DNA from: Pseudophaeobacter flagellatus
Lineage (GTDB): Bacteria; Pseudomonadota; Alphaproteobacteria; Rhodobacterales; Rhodobacteraceae
Assembly: GCF_021228235.1 (NCBI RefSeq)
Contig: NZ_JAJQRG010000001.1
Coordinates: forward strand, 1-64,000
Reading direction: 5' to 3'
Length of the DNA stretch: 64,000 nt
Each line of letters opens with the position of its first letter. Positions within the stretch are counted from its first letter, which is position 1. This document shows, in pieces, positions 25,639 to 35,500 of the stretch. Under the pieces are notes generated by a model. It did no database searches. It was given only the letters and a program-made list of their open reading frames with translations, and had not been told where the DNA came from. The translations under genes were made by a program, and so were the position numbers.

Positions 25639-26859
25639 TTACTGATCCATCATGCGGATTTCATTGCTGAGCTTGGTAATATTGTCGAGGCGACGCGAAA
25701 TCCGTTCCTGGAAGACCCCAAGCTGGTCGATGATATCCGAAAGGGTCTCGCCTGATTCTGGCAGGCGTGCGCTTTCAATCTTACACAGGACGCGGGTTGA
25801 ACTCAGCCCCAGGAACTGGCGATGCATGACCTGGCAGGCGCGCATGATACGGTCTGCCTCAAGATCCACCTCTTCCACGCCTTTTCTGGCCCGATCTGTT
25901 TCCACTTGCACCAGATCAGTTAGGATACCGCGTTCGGCTTCCATATCGATATTGCCCAGGCCCCGTCGTTCGGTCTGAAGCTGCGCATCGCATTCATTCA
26001 GGATGCGGGCCATGCCTTCGACAAAGAGGCTATTGGTGACGGCCAGTTTGATGGTGTTGAAATTGCTGTTTTCGCCCATCACATGGGCTGCAAACCAATC
26101 CGACATCTCGCGCGACATCGCGCCATAGTTCTGGGACAGAACAGTGACCGGGCCGCCCGAGGGTTCGATGCGAGAGGCAATGACCCGCAGATTATGCGGG
26201 ATCGTGTGCATGGCGTCAAAATCCTTGACCAGGCCCTGGGTTTCTTCGACCAGCGTTTCAGCATTGGCCATCATCCGGCGCAGATCAGAGATCTTGGCGT
26301 CTTTGGGGCGTTCCAGCCCTGCATCACGGGACAGCAGTTCTTCGCTCAGCGCATGGGTGGCAAACTGATGATAGTTTTCGAACCCCTTGCTATGGATCCA
26401 ATCCATCATCCTTTGGGCGCTGTCTGCCGGGCTTAGACCTTCGTTGACTTCCGCATCGTGCATGTCGCTATAGGCGGCTTTGACTTCCTCAAACAGGGTG
26501 CTGCTGGGGGAAATCCGTGCCGACAGGTAGCCACTCTTGCAGGGCACGACAACTGCAAAAACCCAGTAATACAGCCCGTCTTTTGCCTTGTTCTTGATGT
26601 AGGCGCCAATGCTGTCGCCTGAGTTCAGGGTATCCCAGAATAGCTGGAAAACACCCTTTGGCGTATCAGGGTGGCGGATAATCTTATGTGGTGCGCCGAG
26701 CAGCTCTTCCCAGCTGTAATGGGCGACACGTTTGAATACATAGTTACCCGCTTGGATAACGCCTCGCTCGTCGGTACGGGAAAAGAATACCTCGTTCAGA
26801 GCAAAGGGGGCGGCGCCTGTCGAGGGGCGAACTTCGATGCGACGGTCTACAAAGGACAA
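25639..26859 (-). CDS. PAS-domain protein, Aer-like sensor
   Basis: 406 residues. The N-terminal PAS domain resembles aerotaxis receptors (DERGVIQAGNYVFKRVAHYSWEELLGAPHKIIRHPDTPKGVF is the region; conserved NxxF and RHPD elements are seen). The remainder is mostly helical (about 190-406). No membrane helix and no canonical MCP signalling hairpin were recognised, so it may be a cytosolic energy-taxis or signalling protein. The start was kept because it directly precedes the PAS fold. Confidence 0.7.
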   Translation of the reverse strand: MSFVDRRIEVRPSTGAAPFALNEVFFSRTDERGVIQAGNYVFKRVAHYSWEELLGAPHKIIRHPDTPKGVFQLFWDTLNSGDSIGAYIKNKAKDGLYYWVFAVVVPCKSGYLSARISPSSTLFEEVKAAYSDMHDAEVNEGLSPADSAQRMMDWIHSKGFENYHQFATHALSEELLSRDAGLERPKDAKISDLRRMMANAETLVEETQGLVKDFDAMHTIPHNLRVIASRIEPSGGPVTVLSQNYGAMSREMSDWFAAHVMGENSNFNTIKLAVTNSLFVEGMARILNECDAQLQTERRGLGNIDMEAERGILTDLVQVETDRARKGVEEVDLEADRIMRACQVMHRQFLGLSSTRVLCKIESARLPESGETLSDIIDQLGVFQERISRRLDNITKLSNEIRMMDQ

Positions 26860-26921
26860 GGGAGGGTTCCACTTCTAAATCATTCAAGCATGATTCCTAC
26901 ACCGCAAACCTTCATTTATTG

Positions 26922-27377
26922 TTAAGTCGGCAGGGGGGCGTCGTGTTTTAGTTGCGCCATGACAATCTGGCTTTGCACGCGGGCCACGGCGGGATGCGGC
27001 AAAAGGATCTCGTGGATCAGCTGATTTAGCGCCTGCAGGTCATGGCAATAGACCCGCAGCAGGTAATCGGCCTCGCCGGTCATGGTCCAGGCGGAAGTGA
27101 TTTCGGGGCGGGTGCTGACCAGGCGGCTGAAGCTGGCGGATTGTTCCGGGCCATGGCTGCCCAGATTGACATGTACAAACCCCTGAACCGTAAGGCCGAT
27201 CTTGACCGGATCCAGCCGGGCGCAATAGGCTTGGATATAGCCTTCGGCCTCTAGACGCTGGCGTCGCCGGCCTGCCTGGCTGGGGGAGAGGTTCAGCAAC
27301 TCTCCCAGATCCTGCGCGGTGAGATGTGCATTTTTCTGCAATGCCGCGAGCAACTTGGTGTCGGTGGCGTCAATCAT
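26922..27377 (-). CDS. Lrp/AsnC-family transcription regulator
   Basis: 151 residues from ATG 27377 (MIDATDTKLLAALQ). An N-terminal winged helix-turn-helix (LTAQDLGELLNLSPSQAGRRRQRLE) is followed by the RAM ligand-binding domain. It is divergent from hpd, so it probably controls tyrosine/phenylalanine breakdown in response to an aromatic amino acid (inference). The 160-bp shared gap has AT-rich, Lrp-like sequence around 27395-27425. Confidence 0.85.
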   Translation of the reverse strand: MIDATDTKLLAALQKNAHLTAQDLGELLNLSPSQAGRRRQRLEAEGYIQAYCARLDPVKIGLTVQGFVHVNLGSHGPEQSASFSRLVSTRPEITSAWTMTGEADYLLRVYCHDLQALNQLIHEILLPHPAVARVQSQIVMAQLKHDAPLPT

Positions 27378-27536
27378 ATGCGGTGTTTTCCTGATTTTTC
27401 GTAATATTGCGCTAATATCCCGCATATGGAAAGGGGTATCTCATGAAGAACGCGCAAAACAAGCATCTCATGTGCGCTATTATCAAGGGGAACAGACACC
27501 TAAGCCCGCATCCCGCGACAATTGGAGGAAACCACC

Positions 27537-28637
27537 ATGGGTCCATTTCCGCATAACGCGCCAAAAACAGTTATCAGCGAAGAAAACCCCGCCGGTACCG
27601 ACGGTTTTGAATTTGTTGAATTCGCCAGCCCGAACCCGCAAGAGCTGCGCGATCTTTTCACCAAGATGGGCTATGAACAAGTTGGCCATCACAAGACCAA
27701 AACCGGGGTAGAGCTGTGGCAGCAGGGCGATATCACCTATATCCTCAACGCCGAAAAAGACAGCTTTGCCGATAAGTTCGTAGCCGAGCATGGCCCCTGT
27801 GCCCCCTCGATGGGCTGGCGTGTTGTGGATGCGCAAAAGGCCTTTGAACATGCGGTTTCCAAAGGTGCCGAAGCCTATGAAGGTGACGACAAGACGATGG
27901 ATGTGCCCGCGATCAAGGGCATTGGCGGTTCGCTGATCTATTTCATCGACCAGTATTATGAAACCTCGCCCTATAACGAGGAATTTGAGTGGACCAAGCA
28001 ATCCAAGCCGCGTGGCGTTGGGTTTTACTATCTCGATCACCTCACTCACAACGTCTACAAAGGCAACATGGACAAGTGGTTCAATTTCTATGGTGAGCTG
28101 TTCAACTTCAAGGAAATCCGCTTTTTCGATATCGAAGGCAAGTTCACCGGGTTGCTGAGCCGCGCGTTGACCTCGCCCTGTGGCCGCATTCGCATTCCAA
28201 TCAACGAAGACCGTGGCGAGACCGGCCAGATTGTTGCCTATCTGAAGAAATACAAAGGCGAGGGCATCCAGCACATCGCAGTTGGCACCGAAGATATCTA
28301 CAGTGCAACCGACGAAATCGCGGATCGCGGCATCACCTATATGCCGCCGCCACCGGCCGCCTATTATGAGCTGAGCCATGAGCGCGTCGTGGGCCATGAA
28401 GAACCGCTGGACAAGATGCAGAAACACGGCATCTTGATTGATGGTGAAGGTGTCGTGGATGGTGGCGAGACCAAAATTCTGTTGCAGATCTTCTCTAAAA
28501 CAGTGATCGGGCCGATCTTCTTTGAATTCATTCAGCGTAAGGGCGACGATGGCTTTGGCGAGGGGAATTTCAAAGCATTGTTTGAATCGATCGAGCGCGA
28601 ACAGATTGCCAATGGAGAACTGGACGCGGCGGAATAG
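27537..28637 (+). CDS. hpd: 4-Hydroxyphenylpyruvate dioxygenase
   Basis: 366 residues from ATG 27537 with ggagga about 9 nt upstream. Two vicinal-oxygen-chelate halves are present; iron ligands fit the His of HLTHNV, the His of GIQHIAVGT and the Glu of FFEFIQRKG. It converts 4-hydroxyphenylpyruvate to homogentisate in tyrosine degradation. No other pathway genes are adjacent. The divergent Lrp gene is the likely regulator. Confidence 0.95.
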   Translation: MGPFPHNAPKTVISEENPAGTDGFEFVEFASPNPQELRDLFTKMGYEQVGHHKTKTGVELWQQGDITYILNAEKDSFADKFVAEHGPCAPSMGWRVVDAQKAFEHAVSKGAEAYEGDDKTMDVPAIKGIGGSLIYFIDQYYETSPYNEEFEWTKQSKPRGVGFYYLDHLTHNVYKGNMDKWFNFYGELFNFKEIRFFDIEGKFTGLLSRALTSPCGRIRIPINEDRGETGQIVAYLKKYKGEGIQHIAVGTEDIYSATDEIADRGITYMPPPPAAYYELSHERVVGHEEPLDKMQKHGILIDGEGVVDGGETKILLQIFSKTVIGPIFFEFIQRKGDDGFGEGNFKALFESIEREQIANGELDAAE

Positions 28638-28661
28638 GCCAGACAGTTTATCAGGCTAAGA

Positions 28662-28696
28662 AAAAGCCGGGCCTCTTGCGTGAGGTTCGGCTTTTG
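28662..28696 (+). terminator. Terminator of hpd
   Basis: Stem aaaagccg..cctc / gagg..cggctttt with a short loop and T-rich end. Confidence 0.75.
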
Positions 28697-28755
28697 TCGT
28701 TAGATTTCAGGCTTTTGCAGCCCTTTGACGCCTGTGGCCAGTTGGGGAGCAGGGA

Positions 28756-31344
28756 TCAGTTGCCAGGAAGTTCCAACATGATGTTTTTACTTCGTTTTTG
28801 ATACTGCAACTGGCTTTCGCCAATGGCCAGAACGGTGCCCCCATCCAGGCGATCCCCGGTACTGACCTGGCGGGTGCGGCCGCTGGGCAACCGGATCAGC
28901 GCCTGCCGGTTAGAGGGTTTGCCGAAGATCCCGATCAGGTTCACTCGCCGTAGGTTGATGGCATTATTGATCGTGGCCTGGCGGGCCACCGAAGCAGAGC
29001 TGGGGATACTGGGAGAGACGGTGGGCGGGGCTGCTGTTGCTGCCGTCGCGCTGCTTGCTGCGGCAGTGGCGTGCTGCCGGGTCGCACGGTCTACCAGATT
29101 GGCAAAGTTAGCAGGCCTGCTGCGCGGCGCAGTGGACGAGGCCACAGCCAGGCTGCTGACGGGCTGGTTTTCCTGTTCTTCTGTCTTCAGGCTGGCCGGG
29201 CGGGCGCGGGGTCTGACACGGGCCAATTCTGCCCGGCTTAGCCCGCCCAGGATCGCACGCTCTGCCTGTTCTACCAGATCAGACGGGCGGGGGCGGGGGC
29301 GTGTTTGCGACAGGGTCGCAATGCGGGCATTTTCCGCCTCGGTGTCGGCGGCGTCAAGCGCGGCGCGGGCGGGCGTGGCCGGCGGCACCACCTTTGGACG
29401 GCCCAGATAGACCATCACCCCATCCGGGTTCAATGTGCCGTCCGGGCTGGCGGTTACGAGTCCGCGATTGTCCAGTTCGAATCCGCGTCCCGCCGCTGCC
29501 GGGTCGCTCAGCGCATTTGGCACTGTATCGTGCTCCAAACCGGGGGACAGGGACAGGGCAATCGCATCCTGCGACAGATTACTATTGTCGATAGAGGCAA
29601 TATACATGTCATCCAGTGAGACCAGCGCAGGCGGCTGGGTGATCTGGGGCACCTGCTGCCAGATGCCTGTCGCCGCATAGAGCGCAGCTGCGCTGCGCGC
29701 TGCTTCTCGTTCTGTCTGATCTTCTGTGGCCTCAGCCTCCTGCGGCGTGCTCTCCTCGTCTAACGTATCAAGCACGGGCTTGCCCGTGCTTGCATGCAAT
29801 TGCGCCTCTGTTTCTTGCGATTCTGGGGCAGCCTGCTCGACAATGCCGGGGTCGGGTTGGTCAGGGATTACGCTCACCTGTGGGGCGATGCTGACAGGTT
29901 CCGTTTCATTTTCGCTGAGCGGGATTGCCGCAGGCTGGGTCACGTCGGCCTCGGCGGGGGCAATATTTTCTGCTGGCTCTGGCGTGGGGGCTGAACGTTC
30001 GGCAGGGGGATCGAGCGGCGGTTCTTCTTCAGACACTTCCAGTGGTGCGCGTTCAGAGGCAAAGAAAGATCCACCCTCGGAGAACAGCGCAAAGGCAGCG
30101 ATCGCGGCCATAGTCAGCAACAGCGCCGCAGTCAGGATCAGCCCCAGGTGCCGGGGTTTGCCCTTGGTGCCTTCGGTTCCGAGGCTGTTTGCCGCCTGAG
30201 CGGCGGCAGGGCTGATGGCGGGGCGGGTGGTTGCCGCGCGGTCTTCGGCGGGCAGGGGCTTGTGGCTGGCCTGTACGGGGTTTGCTGCGCCTGTACCGTT
30301 TGCGGGGCGTGGCGGTGCAACAACAGGGGCGAATGCGCCGCCCTCTTTGGGGTTGGCGGCTGAGGCGTCAAATTTTCCACCGCTGCCAGTCTTGCCAGCG
30401 ACAGTTGCGGCGCGGGCCGGGCCAATCGGTTTTGTCGCTTCGTTCTTGGGATTGGCGGTGGCGGCAGGTGCCGGTTTGACATGCGGCGCTTCAACCGTGG
30501 CTGCGATCTTTGCTGTTTTTGATGTCGCGGCACCAGCATCGGGGCGGCTGGGTGGCGCGCCCGTGGGTTTGCGGCGACGACTGCTAAACCCGGCGATTGG
30601 ACCGCTGTCTGCCTGCACGGCCTTGTCCGACAGGCCAGATCCCGAAGCAGGGGCATCCGGGTCCAGTTCTGCCGGTGCCTCGGGCAGGGTGAGCACCGCT
30701 TTGGCCGCAGGTGTCTTGGTATGGCTGATCTTGTCTTTGCCCTCTGGCTCTTGGGGGGCTGGCGCCTTTGTCTCTGATATCCGTGGCGTCTTATCCTGCG
30801 GCTGGGGCGGTTTTGCGGGGCCGATATCAACCACGGCAATGCCGTCTGGCTCTATCTCTTGATCGCCCAGCGATGTGGCAGCACCAAAGAACGGCTCTCC
30901 GAGGAAGTCGGCCCCTCCGGGCGCCGCCACAAAGGAGGCTGGCGTAAAGCCGTTTTCCAGCGCAAAGCTTTCGGCCTCTGCCAGGGTTTCATGGGCCACG
31001 GCGGCAATATGGGTCTGGCTGCCGTCTTCTGACAGATCAAACGCCAGGTCAGACACGGCATAGGGTGTGGCCCCCTCCAGCGCGGCACGCGCCATGTCGC
31101 GGCGGCGCGCGGAATCCGAGACCTCGGTTTCAATGGTCAGATAGCGGATCTGGTCATTTGGAATAATCAGCTTGCACAGACCATTGCTGTCCAGCGCGTC
31201 GCCCTTGGCGCGCAGGGCGGCAAGATCAGCAGCCATATTGTCACCGCCAAGCGGTACAGACCCCACATTGCGCCAGCCCCCGGCGGCACGATGCAGCAGA
31301 ACAATACCCTCAGCGGAAAGAGAAAGAGCAAACCCCGGTTTCAT
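28756..31344 (-). CDS. Large membrane protein with PilM/GspL-like N-terminus and PilP/GspC-like C-terminus
   Basis: 862 residues from ATG 31342-31344. The first about 190 residues read like the cytoplasmic actin-like domain of PilM/GspL proteins. A long Pro/Ala-rich linker follows, then one transmembrane helix (LGLILTAALLLTMAAIAAFALF, near residue 405, given here as two parts of a single helix). A second Pro/Glu-rich periplasmic linker leads to a C-terminal domain (IGIFGKPSNRQALIRLPSG ... GDRLDGGTVLAIG) typical of PilP/GspC modules. Such a layout suggests a type IV pilus or secretion assembly role; no pilus genes are adjacent. Similar Rhodobacterales proteins are usually annotated as hypothetical. 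Confidence 0.6.
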   Translation of the reverse strand: MKPGFALSLSAEGIVLLHRAAGGWRNVGSVPLGGDNMAADLAALRAKGDALDSNGLCKLIIPNDQIRYLTIETEVSDSARRRDMARAALEGATPYAVSDLAFDLSEDGSQTHIAAVAHETLAEAESFALENGFTPASFVAAPGGADFLGEPFFGAATSLGDQEIEPDGIAVVDIGPAKPPQPQDKTPRISETKAPAPQEPEGKDKISHTKTPAAKAVLTLPEAPAELDPDAPASGSGLSDKAVQADSGPIAGFSSRRRKPTGAPPSRPDAGAATSKTAKIAATVEAPHVKPAPAATANPKNEATKPIGPARAATVAGKTGSGGKFDASAANPKEGGAFAPVVAPPRPANGTGAANPVQASHKPLPAEDRAATTRPAISPAAAQAANSLGTEGTKGKPRHLGLILTAALLLTMAAIAAFALFSEGGSFFASERAPLEVSEEEPPLDPPAERSAPTPEPAENIAPAEADVTQPAAIPLSENETEPVSIAPQVSVIPDQPDPGIVEQAAPESQETEAQLHASTGKPVLDTLDEESTPQEAEATEDQTEREAARSAAALYAATGIWQQVPQITQPPALVSLDDMYIASIDNSNLSQDAIALSLSPGLEHDTVPNALSDPAAAGRGFELDNRGLVTASPDGTLNPDGVMVYLGRPKVVPPATPARAALDAADTEAENARIATLSQTRPRPRPSDLVEQAERAILGGLSRAELARVRPRARPASLKTEEQENQPVSSLAVASSTAPRSRPANFANLVDRATRQHATAAASSATAATAAPPTVSPSIPSSASVARQATINNAINLRRVNLIGIFGKPSNRQALIRLPSGRTRQVSTGDRLDGGTVLAIGESQLQYQKRSKNIMLELPGN

Positions 31345-31517
31345 AATGCGGTCAAACCACCCAAATCTTAAGTGCCCGGACCGCGAGGAGTCCAATCAGG
31401 CTGTCAAGGCAGACCATAAAGCAGGACTCCGCCGAGTGAAAGGAAAAGAGCGCAACCAGCCCTTGTCAGCGGTGATCTGCCACCCCCATGTTAGGCGAGA
31501 ACAAAGGAGCCTTAGCA

Positions 31518-32237
31518 ATGAAAACAAAGAAATTTTTGATCACCGCCCTGGCATTGGGGTTGTCCCTGGGTAGCGCAGCCAAAGCGGAGACCCCAGTAGA
31601 TCGCAATATCGTGGTTACCGGAGAGGGCCAGGTCGAGGTCTCGCCGGATATGGCGGTTATCACTCTTGGCGTGCGCAAAGAAGACGTCGAGGCAGGCGCG
31701 GCCATGGCGGCTGTCTCGCAGGATATGGCGGCGGTAGTGGCCGCGCTGCGTGACGCGGGGATCGCTGCCACGGATATGCAGACACAGCAGATCTCTTTAC
31801 ATCCGGTCTGGTCCAACCCGCGGGGGCAGGGCACAGAGGAGCCACGCAAGATCACCGGGTTTTCGGCCAGCAATACCCTGAACCTGCGGGTGCGCGATCT
31901 AGATCAGCTGGGCACCGTGCTGGACCAAGTTCTGCGGGCAGGGGCCAATCAGTTCCAGGGGCTGCGCTTTGATGTGGCGGATCACGCGGGCCTAGAGGTT
32001 CAGCTGCGCTCCGATGCGGTTGCGGATGCCAGAGACAAAGCTGAACAGTTGGCCAGGGCCGCTGGGGTGACATTGGGCCCGGTGCGCAGCATCACCGATC
32101 GCCGACCCGGCGGTGGGCATCCGATGATGGCAATGGAAATGGCGCGCGGCGGAGCCATGCCAATCGAAGCGGGTGAGTTGAGCTTTACCCATAGTGTCGA
32201 TGTGGTCTTTGATCTGCAGGTGCCGGAAACGAAGTAG
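31518..32237 (+). CDS. SIMPL-domain (DUF541) periplasmic protein
   Basis: 239 residues from ATG 31518 with ggag 10 nt upstream. The signal peptide ends near AAKA-E (residue 24). The DUF541/SIMPL pattern is clear: IVVTGEGQVEVSPDMAVITLGV, the IAATDMQTQQISLHPVW segment and FTHSVDVVFDL at the end. Homologues are envelope proteins linked with oxidative stress; molecular role unclear. It is divergent from the PilM/PilP-like gene. Confidence 0.87.
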   Translation: MKTKKFLITALALGLSLGSAAKAETPVDRNIVVTGEGQVEVSPDMAVITLGVRKEDVEAGAAMAAVSQDMAAVVAALRDAGIAATDMQTQQISLHPVWSNPRGQGTEEPRKITGFSASNTLNLRVRDLDQLGTVLDQVLRAGANQFQGLRFDVADHAGLEVQLRSDAVADARDKAEQLARAAGVTLGPVRSITDRRPGGGHPMMAMEMARGGAMPIEAGELSFTHSVDVVFDLQVPETK

Positions 32238-32368
32238 CGCAGTTGCCAGATCTTAGGGCGTGTTGTGCAAAAGCGGCTGCCGGTTCTGCGCAACTAAATC
32301 ATGCGAAATTAAATAATTGTGTATTTCTGCATGACTGCAAGTGAACACGACAAGCTCTCGTGATCAAA

Positions 32369-32396
32369 AGGCCGGGCAATTGCCCGGCCTCTTTTC
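32369..32396. terminator. Bidirectional terminator between SIMPL gene and metY
   Basis: Stem AGGCCGGGC / GCCCGGCCT with an AATT loop, T-rich on the plus side and A-rich upstream, so it can end both converging transcripts. Confidence 0.82.
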
Positions 32397-32422
32397 TTGT
32401 CAGTGACGGCTGGGGGCCAGAC

Positions 32423-33715
32423 TCAGCCGCAGGCTTTGGTCAGGGCCTGATCCAGATCGCGGATCAGATCGGCAGAATCTTCCAGGCCGATGGAAATCCG
32501 CACCACATTGGCACCCGCGCCAGCGGCCTCTTGCTGTTCCGGCGAAAGCTGGCGGTGGGTGGTCGAGGCAGAGTGGATGATCAGCGACCGGGTGTCGCCA
32601 AGGTTGGCCACATGGCTGAAGATCTCCAATGAATCGACCAGTTTGATGCAGGCGTCATAGCCGCCCTTCACTGCAAAGGTGAACAGCCCACTGGTGCCCT
32701 TGGGGAAGCATTTCTGCGCCCGTTCATAGTAGGGAGAGCTTTCCAGTCCGGCGTAGGTCACATAGTCGACCCGATCGTCCTGCTCTAGCCAGCTGGCGAC
32801 GGTTATGGCGTTTTCGCAGTGGCGCTGCATCCGCAGCGACAGGGTTTCAACCCCCATCAGTGTGTAATGCGCCGCCTGTGGGTTCATCGTCATTCCCAGG
32901 TCCCGCAGCCCAATGGCGATGCCATGGAAGGTAAAGGCCAATCCGCCAAAGGTTTCATGAAATTTCAGCCCGTGGTAGGCGGGCTCTGGCGCGGAAAGCG
33001 AGGGGAATTTATCGCTGGCGGACCAGTCGAATTTACCGCTGTCGATCACTGCGCCACCCGTAACGGTGCCATTACCGGTCAGATATTTGGTGGTTGAATG
33101 CACCACCAGGGTCGCGCCCTGGGCAATGGGGTTGCACAGATAGGGGGTGGCGGTGGTGTTGTCGACAATCAGCGGCACACCTGCGGCATCTGCCAGATCG
33201 GCAATGGCGCGTACATCGGTGACATAGCCGCCGGGGTTGGCGATGGATTCGCAGAATACCGCGCGGGTGTTTTCATCAATTGCCGCCGCAACCGCAGCCA
33301 GATCATCGGTATCAACAAATTTGGCCGACCAGCCAAACCGTTTGATCGTCTGGCTGAACTGGGTAACCGTACCGCCATAAAGACGGGTCGAGGCAATGAC
33401 ATTGCAGCCCGGTGCCATCAACGGGAACAGCGCCATGATCTGCGCCGCGTGACCAGAGGAGCAGCATACCGCCCCAACGCCGCCTTCGAGCGTCGCCAGG
33501 CGTTCCTGCAACACCGCAACCGTGGGGTTGGTCAGGCGGGAATAGATAAAGCCGACTTCCTGCAGATTGAACAGGGCAGCGGCATGATCGGCATCGCGAA
33601 AGACATAGCCGGTTGTCTGGTAGATCGGTGTCTGCCGGGCCCCGGTTGCCGGGTCGGGCTTGGCGCCTGCATGGATCTGCAAGGTGTCAAAGCCATAGGC
33701 TGGTGCATCGCTCAT
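32423..33715 (-). CDS. metY: O-acetylhomoserine sulfhydrylase / aminocarboxypropyltransferase
   Basis: 430 residues, Cys/Met metabolism PLP enzyme family. The PLP lysine lies in VHSTTKYLTGNGT, and the family segments SRLTNPTV and SSGHAAQ are present. The length and the ending match the MetY/Met17 group rather than MetB/MetC. It makes homocysteine from O-acetylhomoserine and sulfide. The 190-bp upstream region has hairpins, but I could not match it to SAM-II or another known SAM riboswitch. Confidence 0.92.
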   Translation of the reverse strand: MSDAPAYGFDTLQIHAGAKPDPATGARQTPIYQTTGYVFRDADHAAALFNLQEVGFIYSRLTNPTVAVLQERLATLEGGVGAVCCSSGHAAQIMALFPLMAPGCNVIASTRLYGGTVTQFSQTIKRFGWSAKFVDTDDLAAVAAAIDENTRAVFCESIANPGGYVTDVRAIADLADAAGVPLIVDNTTATPYLCNPIAQGATLVVHSTTKYLTGNGTVTGGAVIDSGKFDWSASDKFPSLSAPEPAYHGLKFHETFGGLAFTFHGIAIGLRDLGMTMNPQAAHYTLMGVETLSLRMQRHCENAITVASWLEQDDRVDYVTYAGLESSPYYERAQKCFPKGTSGLFTFAVKGGYDACIKLVDSLEIFSHVANLGDTRSLIIHSASTTHRQLSPEQQEAAGAGANVVRISIGLEDSADLIRDLDQALTKACG

Positions 33716-33908
33716 TTTGGTCTCTCCCTGATCAATACTCTTGGCAAATGTCTAGGACAGCTTGCCGCGCAGTACAACGCAGGCGTTGCAGTTTGGAACG
33801 CCTTGGCGTCTTTTGCCACCACAGGAAGAATATTGTTCCAAGGCCCCGCCTTGGTGTCTAATGGCTGCCGCAAAACCCGCATGGGGGGCGGCTGCGGGGC
33901 AGCCGACC

Positions 33909-34898
33909 TTAGCGCAGCCAGTACCCTGCGGATTTGATCTTGTTGCGGATGGCCTGTTCGCGCCGGGGCAGGTTGTCTTGTTCAAACAGGGCCCGCACCT
34001 TCGCGCCTCGGTTCTGATAGACCAGACGCTTGATCGGCTCATAGGTTTTTAGTACTTTTTTCAACCAGTTTGGCGCCGCGATCTCTTCCAACAGTGCAAT
34101 GACCGCATCGCTTTCACGGGCATAGAGCAGCGGGAAAAGGCGGTAGTGACAGCTGGTGTCGCCATCAAGATAGCCGTCAGGCAACGTGTCGCGCCCACCA
34201 CCAAAGGAGTGGATTACCAGCGGCAGTGCCACCTGATCCAGCCAGGGATCCAGCGACTGGCCAACCAGTTCAATGGGCGGATCTGTCAGGATAGACTGCG
34301 CATAGCTGGCAAACCTTGCGCCAAAGGCCTGCGGACAGGCGCCATAAAAGAACCCGGCATTGAAATAGAGATAGCGTTTCCAATATTCATCTGGCTGGCT
34401 GTGATCCAGCGTTGGTTCGATATCAAGATCAAAACGTCGATACAGGGCGCGCCAGATCGCGTCATAGCCAGGCCCGTACAGGGTTGGCTTGGGCCAGGTG
34501 CCTTCGCGCCGCAAAGACGCCGAGGGGCGGGAAAAATCGAATGGCACTGCCTGCAGATCGCCGGTGATTAGGGTGTCGCTGTCAAAGAAGACAAAGGGCT
34601 CCCCCTCGGGCATGGCCTGCAGGGCCTCGATCTTGTTTCCATAGGGGTAGCTTTCGCCAAAAAGCTTGCTCTCAAAGGGGAGCAATTCAACATCCAGACG
34701 GGTCAGCGCCGCCAGCACCGCCGCATTGCGCAGGCTGGGATCTTTCTGCCAGAGCGGTCCGGGCTGCGGCACGGCGACAAACAGGCGCCCTGAAAAATCA
34801 GGGCAACTGTGGCGCAGAGAGGCGGCGAAAAGCAGGGCCTCATATTGCAGGCGGCCGGACTGGCCGATGATCATGACGTTGAAAGATTGCTGCGCCAT
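33909..34898 (-). CDS. Putative glycosyltransferase (GT-A type)
   Basis: About 329 residues from the ATG at 34898, preferred to a longer frame because MAQQSFNVMIIGQSGRLQYEALLF looks like a natural start. FVFFDSDTLI contains a DxD-type metal/nucleotide-sugar site near residue 100. The remainder shows the aromatic-rich acceptor region of nucleotide-diphospho-sugar transferases. Substrate unknown. It is followed on the same strand by metY at a distance of about 190 bp and is probably independent of it. Confidence 0.55.
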   Translation of the reverse strand: MAQQSFNVMIIGQSGRLQYEALLFAASLRHSCPDFSGRLFVAVPQPGPLWQKDPSLRNAAVLAALTRLDVELLPFESKLFGESYPYGNKIEALQAMPEGEPFVFFDSDTLITGDLQAVPFDFSRPSASLRREGTWPKPTLYGPGYDAIWRALYRRFDLDIEPTLDHSQPDEYWKRYLYFNAGFFYGACPQAFGARFASYAQSILTDPPIELVGQSLDPWLDQVALPLVIHSFGGGRDTLPDGYLDGDTSCHYRLFPLLYARESDAVIALLEEIAAPNWLKKVLKTYEPIKRLVYQNRGAKVRALFEQDNLPRREQAIRNKIKSAGYWLR

Positions 34899-35056
34899 CG
34901 CTGTTCCTGTCTGCTGCCTGCCGCGCGCGGTTGGGGCTTGGGGGTCTTTTGCTCTATAGTCCAACTTGGGCGGGGCCAAAACCCACTCTGCAAAGGGGGG
35001 CGTCTCATGGCGCCGCGCCGCGACTTGTTTGTATCAGTTTCAGCGAGGGATTGAGG

Positions 35057-35482
35057 ATGTTGAGAGTTCCATATGCGTTACCTATCTGCCTAGTCTTGGG
35101 CACGGTGCCAGCCCTGGCGCAGGCGGCGCCCTTTACCACTGCTGCTGAGGTAAAGCCGATACTGGCAGCAACCAAGGCAAACTGGATCTCTGTGCGGGAA
35201 TTTCAGGGGCAGGATTTGCTCTATGTGACGCATCTGTGGTCCTGGCGCTGTGGGCTGTCGGGGATCCGCATCAGCATCAATGGCGCTGCGCCTGAAAACT
35301 GGCCTCTGCCGCCATGCCATGAGGACCAGCCCGCCCCCAATGCCATCTTGGAGGAAGACGGGATGCCCTATAAAAGCTATCCGTTACAGTCGATTGAGCA
35401 GATTTCTATTGATCTGTTTTATGATGATCAAACGGTAGAGAGCCTGACCGTCGATCGCACAGGCCAGCCAGTCGCGCCCTAG
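35057..35482 (+). CDS. Small secreted protein, conserved hypothetical
   Basis: 141 residues from ATG 35057 with a signal peptide (cleavage after ALA or AQA, near residue 22). Mature sequence has two Cys (WRCGLSG and PPCHED) that could form a disulfide. No enzyme motif recognised. Confidence 0.65.
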   Translation: MLRVPYALPICLVLGTVPALAQAAPFTTAAEVKPILAATKANWISVREFQGQDLLYVTHLWSWRCGLSGIRISINGAAPENWPLPPCHEDQPAPNAILEEDGMPYKSYPLQSIEQISIDLFYDDQTVESLTVDRTGQPVAP

Positions 35483-35500
35483 GGTCGCTAAGCTGATCCA

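Noticed and set aside
33716-33908. SAM riboswitch upstream of metY
   Set aside because: Hairpins exist, for example ccaaggc/gccttgg, but none fits the SAM-II or SAM/SAH core.
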